DNA of 16,111 bases from Lentisphaeria bacterium (GCA_900768515.1 CAAGDG010000164.1:1-16111); one strand, 5' to 3'. Shown: positions 7,586-14,638, counted from the stretch's first letter. Notes: generated by a model not told the origin, from the letters alone. A program made the numbers and translations.

Positions 7586-8395
7586 TCACTTCTTCACGTC
7601 CGGCGGCAGGAAGGGCTTGTAGGCCTGGTCGGGCGTGCGAACCACCTCGACAATAGACGCCTCCGCCTCCTGCACGGAAAACCGGCCGGTGAAATTCAAA
7701 CTCCAACCCTGAAAATTCTCCCCCGCGGTCCCGCAGAACACCCAGTAGCCTTCGCCATCCGGCAGTTTCCAGATCAGCGAATACTGTTCCCGGGCAGCAA
7801 GCTGCTGCTCGACCTTCTGCTGCTCCTCTGCACTCAAATTGCCGGCAGGATCGATGACCAGCGGAAAACGGCTCTTCACCACCCAGGGAAAGGTGAAGCG
7901 CACGAAATTATACTCCGCCGTCGACATCTGATCGAACAGCGCATTCTGCATGAAGGTCCGGGCCGACTCCGCAGCAGTGACAACCTCGGTTGAGATCTTT
8001 TCGTATCGCCGGCGCAACAGCTGCACCGGATGCCAGTCGTCCATCCGCCCGCTCGAAACGCCGAAGACCATGTAACGCTCCGCCTTCCCGGGAATGCTCC
8101 AGGTCACGCAGATTTCCTGTCGTTCGCTCTTGAGCATCTGATCCCCCGGCATCAGCGCGGAAGGATCCCCCAGAACCGGCATGGTCAGCAGTACCGGCTT
8201 GTTGAATTTCACAAAATAAACCTGGTCAGCGGAAAGTTCCGGCGAATTCTCCAGCAGATAGTTCCGCGCCCGCTCCACCGCCCGGTTCTGGTAGTACAGG
8301 TCGGACCGGCAGCCGCAGCACAACAGCAGCGGAACCGCACAGAACAGCCACAACTTCCGCCACGGCGTTCTTCCGTCACATTTAAACATAACCAT
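7586..8395 (-). CDS. Putative lipoprotein with tandemly duplicated domain
   Basis: I do not recognise this 269-residue protein as a named family. The N-terminus has basic residues, a hydrophobic stretch (KLWLFCAVPLLL, 14-25) and cysteines at 26, 27 and 29. The Gly-Cys29 pair fits a weak lipobox, so export and lipidation are likely, with a plain signal peptide as the alternative. The mature part has two similar halves. ERARNYLLENS (41-51), the strand VYFVKFNKPVL, and ICVTWSIPGKAERYMVFG (95-112) correspond to ESARTFMQNAL (143-153), YNFVRFTFPWV, and YSLIWKLPDGEGYWVFCG (205-222). Each unit is thus a helix, then strands, then a W-x-[IL]-P hairpin. It is the first gene after the promoter at 8425-8453, with GGAG four bases before the ATG (8400-8403). 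It lies 13 bases before yicC. Probable role: envelope protein of unknown function. Confidence 0.8.
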   Translation of the reverse strand: MVMFKCDGRTPWRKLWLFCAVPLLLCCGCRSDLYYQNRAVERARNYLLENSPELSADQVYFVKFNKPVLLTMPVLGDPSALMPGDQMLKSERQEICVTWSIPGKAERYMVFGVSSGRMDDWHPVQLLRRRYEKISTEVVTAAESARTFMQNALFDQMSTAEYNFVRFTFPWVVKSRFPLVIDPAGNLSAEEQQKVEQQLAAREQYSLIWKLPDGEGYWVFCGTAGENFQGWSLNFTGRFSVQEAEASIVEVVRTPDQAYKPFLPPDVKK

Positions 8396-8424
8396 TCTTC
8401 TCCCGACTGGATTGATTCGTTTAA

Positions 8425-8453
8425 ACTATACCTCTACTTTCCCCGATCGTCAA
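8425..8453 (-). promoter_or_regulatory. Sigma70-type promoter of the lipoprotein-yicC-cysE-yggS-panE-like operon
   Basis: Read on the minus strand, the -35 box TTGACG (8453-8448) and the -10 box TATAGT (8430-8425) are separated by exactly 17 bases. Each box has one mismatch to the E. coli consensus. The predicted start near 8418 leaves a leader of about 22 bases carrying the GGAG ribosome-binding site of the lipoprotein gene. No operator-like palindrome is obvious between the boxes. Prediction by eye only. Confidence 0.7.
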
Positions 8454-8485
8454 TCTCGGAAGCACGACTTTTCCCAATTTCCCCT

Positions 8486-8513
8486 TTGATTTTTTCGGAA
8501 TCCGAGTTACCTT
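8486..8513 (+). promoter_or_regulatory. Weak candidate promoter for the nadD-rsfS cluster
   Basis: The intergenic stretch between the two divergent operons must also start rightward transcription. The best pair I can find is TTGATT (8486-8491) with TACCTT (8508-8513) at 16-base spacing. The -10 match is poor. This shares the divergent region with the strong leftward promoter about 40 bases away. The remainder of 8396-8593 holds nothing else I can name beyond a purine-rich GGAGGAGAG at 8521-8529 that is too far from any start to be its ribosome-binding site. Confidence 0.25.
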
Positions 8514-8593
8514 AAACCCTGGAGGAGAGCCGCGGCAGGAAACGCTTCCGGATGAGGGAAGCCTCCCCGGCTCCCCCGGAGACCGGTTTGCCT

Positions 8594-9613
8594 ATGACAA
8601 GAACAGCTTTTTACGGCGGCAGTTTCAATCCGCCACACCTCGCCCATCTCGCCGTGGCGCGCGCAGCGCTCGCCTCCGGGCGTACCGACCGGGTGCTTTT
8701 CGTTCCCGCATTCGTCCCCCCGCACAAGCCCGGACGCCGGATCGCCCCCTTCGAAGACCGATGCCGGATGGTCGAACTTCTGATCGAAGGCGAAAGCGGA
8801 ATGGAACTTTCCGATTTCGAGGGGCGCCTGCGGCTGCGCCCCTCCTATACGATCGATGTTCTGAAGGCCCTGCGCCACGAACGGCCAGGCGAAATTCTTC
8901 AGCTTCTGATCGGCGGAGACAGCCTCCGGAATCTCCACCTCTGGCATCGCGGGAAAGAGCTGGCCGAATCGTATGAAATCCTGACCTACCCGCGCGAAGG
9001 TGAAACCCCCGAACTCCATGAACTGCTCCGCAACTGGACACCGGATCTGGCGGAAAAACTTGCGGCCGGCATCCTTGACGGTGTTTTTTTTAAAATATCT
9101 TCCACGAATATTCGAAACCGGTTGGAAAATTCAACAGGAGCGCACCATATTAATAATGAGGTGCCACGGCGCATCCTGGAGTATGCGCGGAAGAGAAAAC
9201 TTTACAGCAGGGAAAAAGAAAACATGACGGATTCCCCGAAGAAAATCGATCCGGCCGAACTGGCCGATTTCTGTTTGAAATGCGCGGAGGAAAAACTGGC
9301 CGAGAATGCCATCAAAATTGCCCTCGGCGCCAGCTCCTCCATCGCCGACTACCTGGTCATCTGCACCGCAAAATCGGAACCCCAGCTCAACGCACTGCAC
9401 AGTTTCATCGAACGGCAGGTGCGCGAAGTCTACCAGAAACGCCCCCTCTCCGAAAGCAATGTCAGTTCCAGCGGCTGGATGCTGATCGATTTCGGTACCG
9501 TCGTTGTGCACATCATGACACCGGAAACCCGCGATCGCTACAACCTCGAAGGACTGTGGGGGGAAACGCCGAGCGCGGAAGCGGTCAGAAATCTGGAAGC
9601 CCGTCATCCGTAA
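8594..9613 (+). CDS. nadD-rsfS: Fused nicotinate-nucleotide adenylyltransferase / ribosome silencing factor
   Basis: One uninterrupted frame carries two complete enzymes. Residues 1-204 are NadD, which joins nicotinate mononucleotide to AMP in NAD synthesis. It has AFYGGSFNPPHLAHLA (5-20) with the nucleotidyltransferase HxxH, FVPAFVPPHKP, LQLLIGGDSL, and ISSTNIRNRL (168-177). Residues 211-339 are RsfS (Iojap), which binds ribosomal protein uL14 and blocks subunit joining in starvation. It has DYLVICTA (252-259), GWMLIDFGTVVVHIM (294-308) and YNLEGLWG (316-323). The linker is only about seven residues (SREKEN region). A Met codon at 9224, preceded by AGGGA (9209-9213), could also start free RsfS. 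I chose ATG 8594 because the 14 residues from ATG 8552 are unlike any NadD N-terminus, although a GGAG near 8594 is 12 bases away, which is long. The next gene follows after 30 bases. Confidence 0.92.
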   Translation: MTRTAFYGGSFNPPHLAHLAVARAALASGRTDRVLFVPAFVPPHKPGRRIAPFEDRCRMVELLIEGESGMELSDFEGRLRLRPSYTIDVLKALRHERPGEILQLLIGGDSLRNLHLWHRGKELAESYEILTYPREGETPELHELLRNWTPDLAEKLAAGILDGVFFKISSTNIRNRLENSTGAHHINNEVPRRILEYARKRKLYSREKENMTDSPKKIDPAELADFCLKCAEEKLAENAIKIALGASSSIADYLVICTAKSEPQLNALHSFIERQVREVYQKRPLSESNVSSSGWMLIDFGTVVVHIMTPETRDRYNLEGLWGETPSAEAVRNLEARHP

Positions 9614-9626
9614 CGGCCTGTAACGA

Positions 9627-9639
9627 GGAGGGATCCTCC
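9627..9639 (+). promoter_or_regulatory. Ribosome-binding site inside a small hairpin
   Basis: The only Shine-Dalgarno sequence before the acidic-protein gene, GGAGG at 9627-9631, is followed by a three-base loop and its exact complement CCTCC at 9635-9639. Five GC-rich pairs would hide the site, which is also 12 bases from the ATG at 9644. This could lower initiation or make it depend on ribosomes arriving from the rsfS stop 30 bases upstream. Seen directly; effect is inference. Confidence 0.45.
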
Positions 9640-9643
9640 AGCT

Positions 9644-10267
9644 ATGGTGGAATATAGACGATCCGATGAAAATTGGAACGAGTTCCAGTGGGAAAATGAA
9701 ATCCGACGCGACGAACGCCGGATCAGCTGCTATTTCCGCGAACTGCCCGCCTGCCTCGACCTGCCCGGCGAAGAGGAGATGATCTTCGACTCCCTGGCAT
9801 CCCGTCCAGACCTGGTCCCTACCGGCAGTTCTCCCGAGGCGCTGCGCGGCTGGTTCCATCAGAACGACGAGGACGAGGATTTCGACGAATCCGACGACAC
9901 CAGAAGGCCTGGTTCCGATATCGTCGACCGGATCGACCACCTCGCCGCGGAATGGAACGTCGTCGCCGCCTGCCGCCTCCGCTCCAACCTCGACCTGCCC
10001 GGTCTCGGCGTCTGCTGCGCCTACGCCAAACTGCTGGCGCGCACCGCCGATTTCCTCGACACCGCCGACCGGGAGCGCGGCCTCAAACTCAGTCTCGGGA
10101 AACGGGCGCTCGCCGATCTCAACGAACTGGTCGGAATGCTCGCCCGGATCGGAAGCGAACAACATTCGCTGCGGCCATGGCTGTTGGTTCAGCAGGAACT
10201 GCTCGGCCATATCCGCGAGCGGCTGGTCGACCAGCTGGAACGGGTCCGCACCACAAATGAAGCGTGA
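9644..10267 (+). CDS. Uncharacterised acidic 207-residue protein
   Basis: I do not recognise this family. It has no signal peptide or membrane segment, so it should be cytosolic. The N-terminal 60 residues are charged and tryptophan-containing (NWNEFQWENEIRRDERR) and continue through CYFRELPACLDLPGEEEMIF. A low-complexity acidic linker DEDEDFDESDD lies at about 75-85. The C-terminal 115 residues look wholly helical, with heptad-like Leu and Ala spacing (AYAKLLARTADFL, LADLNELVGMLARI, QQELLGHIRERLVDQLERV), which suggests an interaction domain or helical bundle. Codon use matches the neighbours, so it is native. It follows nadD-rsfS by 30 bases and overlaps the DUF2079 gene start by 11 bases, so all three are probably one transcript. 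Reading-frame reality is supported by that spacing and overlap; the function is unknown. Confidence 0.75.
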   Translation: MVEYRRSDENWNEFQWENEIRRDERRISCYFRELPACLDLPGEEEMIFDSLASRPDLVPTGSSPEALRGWFHQNDEDEDFDESDDTRRPGSDIVDRIDHLAAEWNVVAACRLRSNLDLPGLGVCCAYAKLLARTADFLDTADRERGLKLSLGKRALADLNELVGMLARIGSEQHSLRPWLLVQQELLGHIRERLVDQLERVRTTNEA

Positions 10268-12521
10268 AACGCCAATGGCGGATCCCGAAAAAAAGTCGAA
10301 CACGGCCGGACGCGCCGCTTCTGGCCCCCTGTCTCCGCAGGAGAAAAACCGGCTGCTCCGCCTGGTCGCCTTCGCGCTGCTGGCGATTCCCGGGGTCTTC
10401 TCCTCAAAGATCTGGGGAGGCGTCACACTGTTCGACGCCATGAGCTTTTCCGTGCAGATCAGGGAGTTCGCGTCCTACTTCGCGCTCTTCGTATCGATTG
10501 CGCTCTTCGAACTGCCCCTGCTCCGGAGGTCCACCCCGCCCGCGAAACTGGTCCGGATTGTGCTGCCGGCGGCGCTGCTCTTCCCGCTTTTCTTCTTTCC
10601 GCTCTCCACTCCGATCCTGCTCGGCTACGGTTACGTGGTCGCATGGATCATCTTCCGCGCGGCATGGGCCGGAGAACTTGAATTTCTGCGCAAACCTCCT
10701 GTCGGGAAACTGCTCCCCAGGATTCTTCCCATCGCCGCTTTGCTGCTGATCGTATCCGGGGTGCTGGCTGCCGACGACGCCTTCAACCGACTCTATTTGC
10801 TGATGTCCGACTGGGGAATCTACGCCCAGATCGCCTTCAACACCTGGCACGGGGAGTTTCTGCACCACCTCTGGCCGGTTCCCGGATTCTGCGGCAGCCA
10901 CCTGATGCCGGGGGCCCTGCTGCCGCTCGCTCCGCTGGTCGGCATCCTCCCCCATCCCCGGACCCTTTTCGTCATCAATGCACTGGTGCTCTTCGGCAGC
11001 GCATTGCTGATTTTCCGTTTCGCCCGGAAACGGGGACTCCCCCCGGGAATGGCGGCTGCCCTCGGATTCTGCTATCTGCTGCACCCCTCCGTCTCCAATC
11101 TGAACCTCTGTCTCTTTTACGGGTTCAATCCGGTGGTGTTCTTCATTCCGCTCCTGATCTGGTTCTACGAGTGTTACGAAGCGAAGCGATTCAAAACGGC
11201 ATTCGCAATCTTTCTCGCAACCCTCACACTCAAAGAGACGTTCGGCGTCTTCTGGGCGGGCTGGGGAATGGTGACGTTTCTCGAAGGAAACCGCGTCCGC
11301 GGCATCCTCTATGCGGCAATCGGATCGCTCTGGTTTCTCGTCGCGCTCCAGTGGGTGATCCCCTCCCTCGATACGGAGAGCTACATCTTCTTCGCACAGT
11401 ACTCCGAACTCGGAGACGGAATTTTCAGCATCCTCCTCTCTCCGATTCTCCGTCCCGCCGCCTTCTGGGGCAAGTTGTTCCAGCTCAAAAACCTCTGGTT
11501 TCTGATGATCCTGATGCTGCCGTTCTTCACCGGCGCGATGAACCGCTTCGGATTGCTCTGGGCAAGTTCGGTGCTGGTCGTCTTCAACTTCGTCCGCGGC
11601 AGCAGCGACATCGTCAATGTCGCCCAGCAGTATCAGGTCGAAACGCTGACCGTTTTCGCCATCGCCATGGTGCTCGGCGTCCGCCGCGCCGCGACGCGGC
11701 AATGGTGGCCCCGAATCCTCGGAGCCGCCCTGACGGCCTCCGATCGACGTCCCGGACGGCTGCGCTTCGCAATGGCGGCCGGGGGGGTCGCCGGCGCCAT
11801 CATCGCGTTTCACTGCTTCGGCCAGAGCCGGACCGGAATGAACACCCTCTCCATCCTCGAACGCTTCGCCGACGGCAGGGAAACAATGCGCGAAATCCGC
11901 GACGAAATCCCCGTCGGCGCATCCGTCGCCGCCTCCAACCGGCTCGCCGCACAACTCTTCTTCCGCAATCCGGTCACCGGGGTCAAACAGCCCGGAACCC
12001 GCTTTTTGCTCTACGATACCGGAGACGGTCTCGGGATCCCGCTGGCCGACCACGCCGCCACGCTCCGCGATCCGCAATGGAAACTCCGGTATCGCAACAT
12101 GCTCGACCACCGCGCGGTCTTTCTCTTCGAACGACAGGAACCTGCCGCAGAACCGGAGACCGTCGATCCCTGGTGCCGCTCCGGGTTCGAAGGGCTCGAC
12201 TTTGTGCCGGTCGAGGCGAAAAAGGGATTTCCGCTCTTCTCCCGCGCCGTCCGCCGGATTCGCCCGGATCTTCTGCGGATCTATCTGCGGCTGGAACGGC
12301 CGACGACGCAGTTCCAGATTTTCGGAATCGCCGCCGAAACCTCGGCCGATGACGCGGTGATCACCCGTCGCTTCTTTGCGGATGCCGCAATCCCGCCCGA
12401 GAGGATGGAACCGGGATCGGTGTACGCCGTCGACCTGCCGCTCCCCTCCCCGGATGCGGAAATTCTGGACTTCGCCGTCATGTCCATGCCGGCGGAAGAG
12501 GAGATCACTTCCACCCGTTGA
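10257..12521 (+). CDS. DUF2079 family polytopic membrane protein
   Basis: A 754-residue inner-membrane protein with roughly a dozen hydrophobic segments between residues 33 and 520, then a soluble C-terminal domain of about 230 residues. Family landmarks are SDWGIYAQIAFNTWHGE (184-200, with Asp185 where this family and GT-C glycosyltransferases carry an acidic residue in the first external loop), SHLMPGALLPLAP (214-226), the FYGFNPVVFFIPLLIWFYE segment, TLKETFG (324-330) and IPVGASVAASNRLAAQLFFR (551-570). The fold resembles GT-C, lipid-linked sugar transferases, but no activity is established for DUF2079, so substrate is unknown. An ATG at 10275 is an alternative start that would leave 748 residues. 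Neither start has a strong ribosome-binding site, which fits coupling to the upstream gene it overlaps by 11 bases. Its stop lies 17 bases inside the convergent U32 gene. Confidence 0.85.
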   Translation: MKRETPMADPEKKSNTAGRAASGPLSPQEKNRLLRLVAFALLAIPGVFSSKIWGGVTLFDAMSFSVQIREFASYFALFVSIALFELPLLRRSTPPAKLVRIVLPAALLFPLFFFPLSTPILLGYGYVVAWIIFRAAWAGELEFLRKPPVGKLLPRILPIAALLLIVSGVLAADDAFNRLYLLMSDWGIYAQIAFNTWHGEFLHHLWPVPGFCGSHLMPGALLPLAPLVGILPHPRTLFVINALVLFGSALLIFRFARKRGLPPGMAAALGFCYLLHPSVSNLNLCLFYGFNPVVFFIPLLIWFYECYEAKRFKTAFAIFLATLTLKETFGVFWAGWGMVTFLEGNRVRGILYAAIGSLWFLVALQWVIPSLDTESYIFFAQYSELGDGIFSILLSPILRPAAFWGKLFQLKNLWFLMILMLPFFTGAMNRFGLLWASSVLVVFNFVRGSSDIVNVAQQYQVETLTVFAIAMVLGVRRAATRQWWPRILGAALTASDRRPGRLRFAMAAGGVAGAIIAFHCFGQSRTGMNTLSILERFADGRETMREIRDEIPVGASVAASNRLAAQLFFRNPVTGVKQPGTRFLLYDTGDGLGIPLADHAATLRDPQWKLRYRNMLDHRAVFLFERQEPAAEPETVDPWCRSGFEGLDFVPVEAKKGFPLFSRAVRRIRPDLLRIYLRLERPTTQFQIFGIAAETSADDAVITRRFFADAAIPPERMEPGSVYAVDLPLPSPDAEILDFAVMSMPAEEEITSTR

Positions 12522-14589
12522 GCCGGAAAGGACGGACTCCGGCCGGAAGATCCGATCCGGTCTCCTCCCCCGCAAAAAGCTGCGACAATCCGCCCCGCCG
12601 CTCCACCCGGAACCGGTTGCCCCTTCCATCGCGCCACTCTCCCGCCGGAAGCGGCAGCCGGGTGACCAGAAGCGGCGTCTCCCGCGCCCGTTCCGTGACC
12701 GGAAGCGGCGACCTTCCGCAAAACTCCGCCAGCGCCGCGGCGTCGAGTTCCGGCTCCGCCTCCACCCGGCAGACGCCAAGATCGCGCAACAGCTCGGCCG
12801 CAAGCGAGTTGGAGACAGGAAGCGGAAACTCCGTCTCGATTTCGAGATCCTTCAGCCCGCGCAACAATTCGAAAGCGTGGAGCCCTCCGATCCGGAAGCG
12901 GCGGACACCGCGCCGGTACGCCTCCCGGATCGCCGCCGCCGTCTTCGCAAGTTCGCCCTCGGGCAGAAAGGCCGGAACCTGGAAAATCCCGTCCCCCGGA
13001 ACCGCGGGCGACACCCCCGCTTCCCCGCCCGGCCGTTTCCGGTAGTCGAAATAAAAGCGGGCCATCGCCCCGGCGCCGGCATCACGGATTGAATCCGGAC
13101 GCAGACGCGCCGCCGCCCAGTTCCAGAACTCCCGGCGCAGCTGTTTGCAGCGGCTGGCCGGAACGAAAAAAGCTCCGGAAATCTCCACCGTGAGCGGCTC
13201 CGCGCGCCAGGGTTCCGGCACCCCGGAGGAGAATTCCCGGAGCGCGTCCTCACGGGAAAACGCTCGCTCCCGCGCCGGAGCAAATTCGACGGGATTTCTC
13301 CACTCTTCCTCCACTCCGGCGACTTTCCCCCGCCAGCACTCCGCATCGAGGCGCAGTTCGACCGCGACCGGGTGGCGCACCGGCGGAAACGCCGCCGCCT
13401 GCCGGGTAAAATCAAACCCGTTCTCACCGATCTTGCAGAGCAGCCAGCCGGTTCCCGCCGGGTGTTCCCCGGGAATCAGGCAGCGGACGCCGGAACGGAC
13501 CCGGACCACGTCACGGCCGTCAAGCACCAGCGAAGTCAGCGAAAAACTCTCCCCGTCCCCTCCCTCCGGCGGAACCAGCCGCAGCCGGTCGCCGAGATGA
13601 AGCCGTTCCAGCGTCTGGACCCGCAACCCGGCGCCGGAACTGCGCTCCACCCGGGCCACCGCGTTTCCAAAGGCGCCGATCCGGTCGGCGTCGATCAGAT
13701 TCGGCCACTCTTTCCGGCGGAAAAATCCGGAAGAAGGACGCCGCGTCGCCGTCGAACGCAGCAGCCGCTCCGCCTCCTCCAGCCGTTCCGCCGGAGGATC
13801 GACCGGACCATCCAGCAACAGCCGGTAGGCGCGAACCGTCTTCCAGACGTAATCCGGCGAACGCAGCCGCCCCTCGATCTTCAGCGAGGCAACCCCGATC
13901 CGCCGCAGTTCCGGCAGCAACTCCACCCCGTACAGGTCGCGCGGAGAGAGCAGAAAACCGGTGCGTCCTCCCCCCTCGAAACGGCGGCGGCACGGCTGCC
14001 GGCACTTGCCCCGGTTGCCGCTCCAGCCGCCCTGACTCGACGAGAGCAGACAGCGGCCCGAAAGACTGCAGCAGAGGGAACCGTGGACAAAAACTTCCAG
14101 TTCCAGCGGGGAATCCGCCGCGATCGACCGCAGCTCTTCCATCGAAAGCTGCCGCTCCAGAATCACCCGGCGGAACCCGAGCGCAGCCGCCGCCTTCACC
14201 CCCGCGGAGTTGTGAATCCCCATCTGGGTGGAGGCGTGCAGCACCAGCCCGGGAAAGTAACGCCGCACCAGAAACACCAGCGCCAGATCCTGCACGATCA
14301 GGGCATCCGGCTTCAGCATCGAGAGTTCCGCCAGATACTCGACCACCTGCGGCAACTCGTTCTCCTTGAGCAGCGTATTCAGCGTCAGATAAACCCGCCT
14401 CCCCCGGGCCCGGGCACTGCCGATCAGCCGCCCCAGCTCTTCGGCGGTGAAATTGGCCGCCCGCTCCCGCGCGTTGAACCGGCCCAGTCCGCAGTAGACC
14501 GCGTCGGCCCCCGCGTCAAACGCGGCGGCGGCGATTTCAAGATTGCCGGCCGGAGCCAGCAGTTCCGGAATGTTTTCCATCTTTTTCAT
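12505..14589 (-). CDS. U32 family peptidase / RNA-hydroxylation-type protein
   Basis: At 694 residues this is the long U32 form, with an extra C-terminal region like the E. coli 23S rRNA hydroxylation protein RlhA. It opens with PELLAPAGNLEIAAAAFDAGADAVYCGL (8-35 in pieces), the U32 TIM-barrel start. The U32 signature EVFVHGSLCCSLSGRCLLS is at 165-183. Cys173, Cys180, Cys196 and Cys200 are positioned to hold the iron-sulfur cluster of this group, and SLKIEGRLRSPDYV (235-248) is intact. Relatives modify rRNA (RlhA) or tRNA U34 (TrhP, with prephenate-derived chemistry); true peptidase activity is doubtful for most. The C-terminal 300 residues are arginine-rich. ATG 14589 has no clear ribosome-binding site, and an in-frame ATG at 14580 gives the same protein without three residues. 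The family is certain; the modified RNA is not. Confidence 0.9.
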   Translation of the reverse strand: MKKMENIPELLAPAGNLEIAAAAFDAGADAVYCGLGRFNARERAANFTAEELGRLIGSARARGRRVYLTLNTLLKENELPQVVEYLAELSMLKPDALIVQDLALVFLVRRYFPGLVLHASTQMGIHNSAGVKAAAALGFRRVILERQLSMEELRSIAADSPLELEVFVHGSLCCSLSGRCLLSSSQGGWSGNRGKCRQPCRRRFEGGGRTGFLLSPRDLYGVELLPELRRIGVASLKIEGRLRSPDYVWKTVRAYRLLLDGPVDPPAERLEEAERLLRSTATRRPSSGFFRRKEWPNLIDADRIGAFGNAVARVERSSGAGLRVQTLERLHLGDRLRLVPPEGGDGESFSLTSLVLDGRDVVRVRSGVRCLIPGEHPAGTGWLLCKIGENGFDFTRQAAAFPPVRHPVAVELRLDAECWRGKVAGVEEEWRNPVEFAPARERAFSREDALREFSSGVPEPWRAEPLTVEISGAFFVPASRCKQLRREFWNWAAARLRPDSIRDAGAGAMARFYFDYRKRPGGEAGVSPAVPGDGIFQVPAFLPEGELAKTAAAIREAYRRGVRRFRIGGLHAFELLRGLKDLEIETEFPLPVSNSLAAELLRDLGVCRVEAEPELDAAALAEFCGRSPLPVTERARETPLLVTRLPLPAGEWRDGRGNRFRVERRGGLSQLFAGEETGSDLPAGVRPFRLNGWK

Positions 14590-14597
14590 GAAAACAT

Positions 14598-14626
14598 AAC
14601 ATACCGCGGCTTTCCGCCCAATACAA
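14598..14626 (-). promoter_or_regulatory. Candidate promoter of the U32 gene
   Basis: On the minus strand TTGTAT (14626-14621) and TATGTT (14603-14598) are spaced by 17 bases, just after the terminator of the Gfo/Idh gene. Match to consensus is three of six and four of six. A start near 14591 would leave almost no leader before the ATG at 14589, or about 11 bases before the ATG at 14580. Confidence 0.3.
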
Positions 14627-14638
14627 CCCGCCAGAACA

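Noticed and set aside
8552..8593. N-terminal extension of 14 residues on NadD
   Set aside because: An in-frame ATG exists, but the residues are Pro and Glu-rich and not found at the start of NadD proteins, which begin just before the GGSFNPPH motif. Kept only as an alternative start.
9611..9628. Direct repeat TAACG ... TAACG around the rsfS stop
   Set aside because: Five bases repeated 11 bases apart is expected by chance, and there is no sign of a regulatory or attachment site.
10404..12803. Minus-strand reading frame of 799 codons
   Set aside because: It is antisense to the DUF2079 gene, with a skewed Glu, Asp, Gly and Arg-rich translation and no recognisable motif. It is a shadow of the plus-strand gene and it crosses into the U32 gene in another frame.
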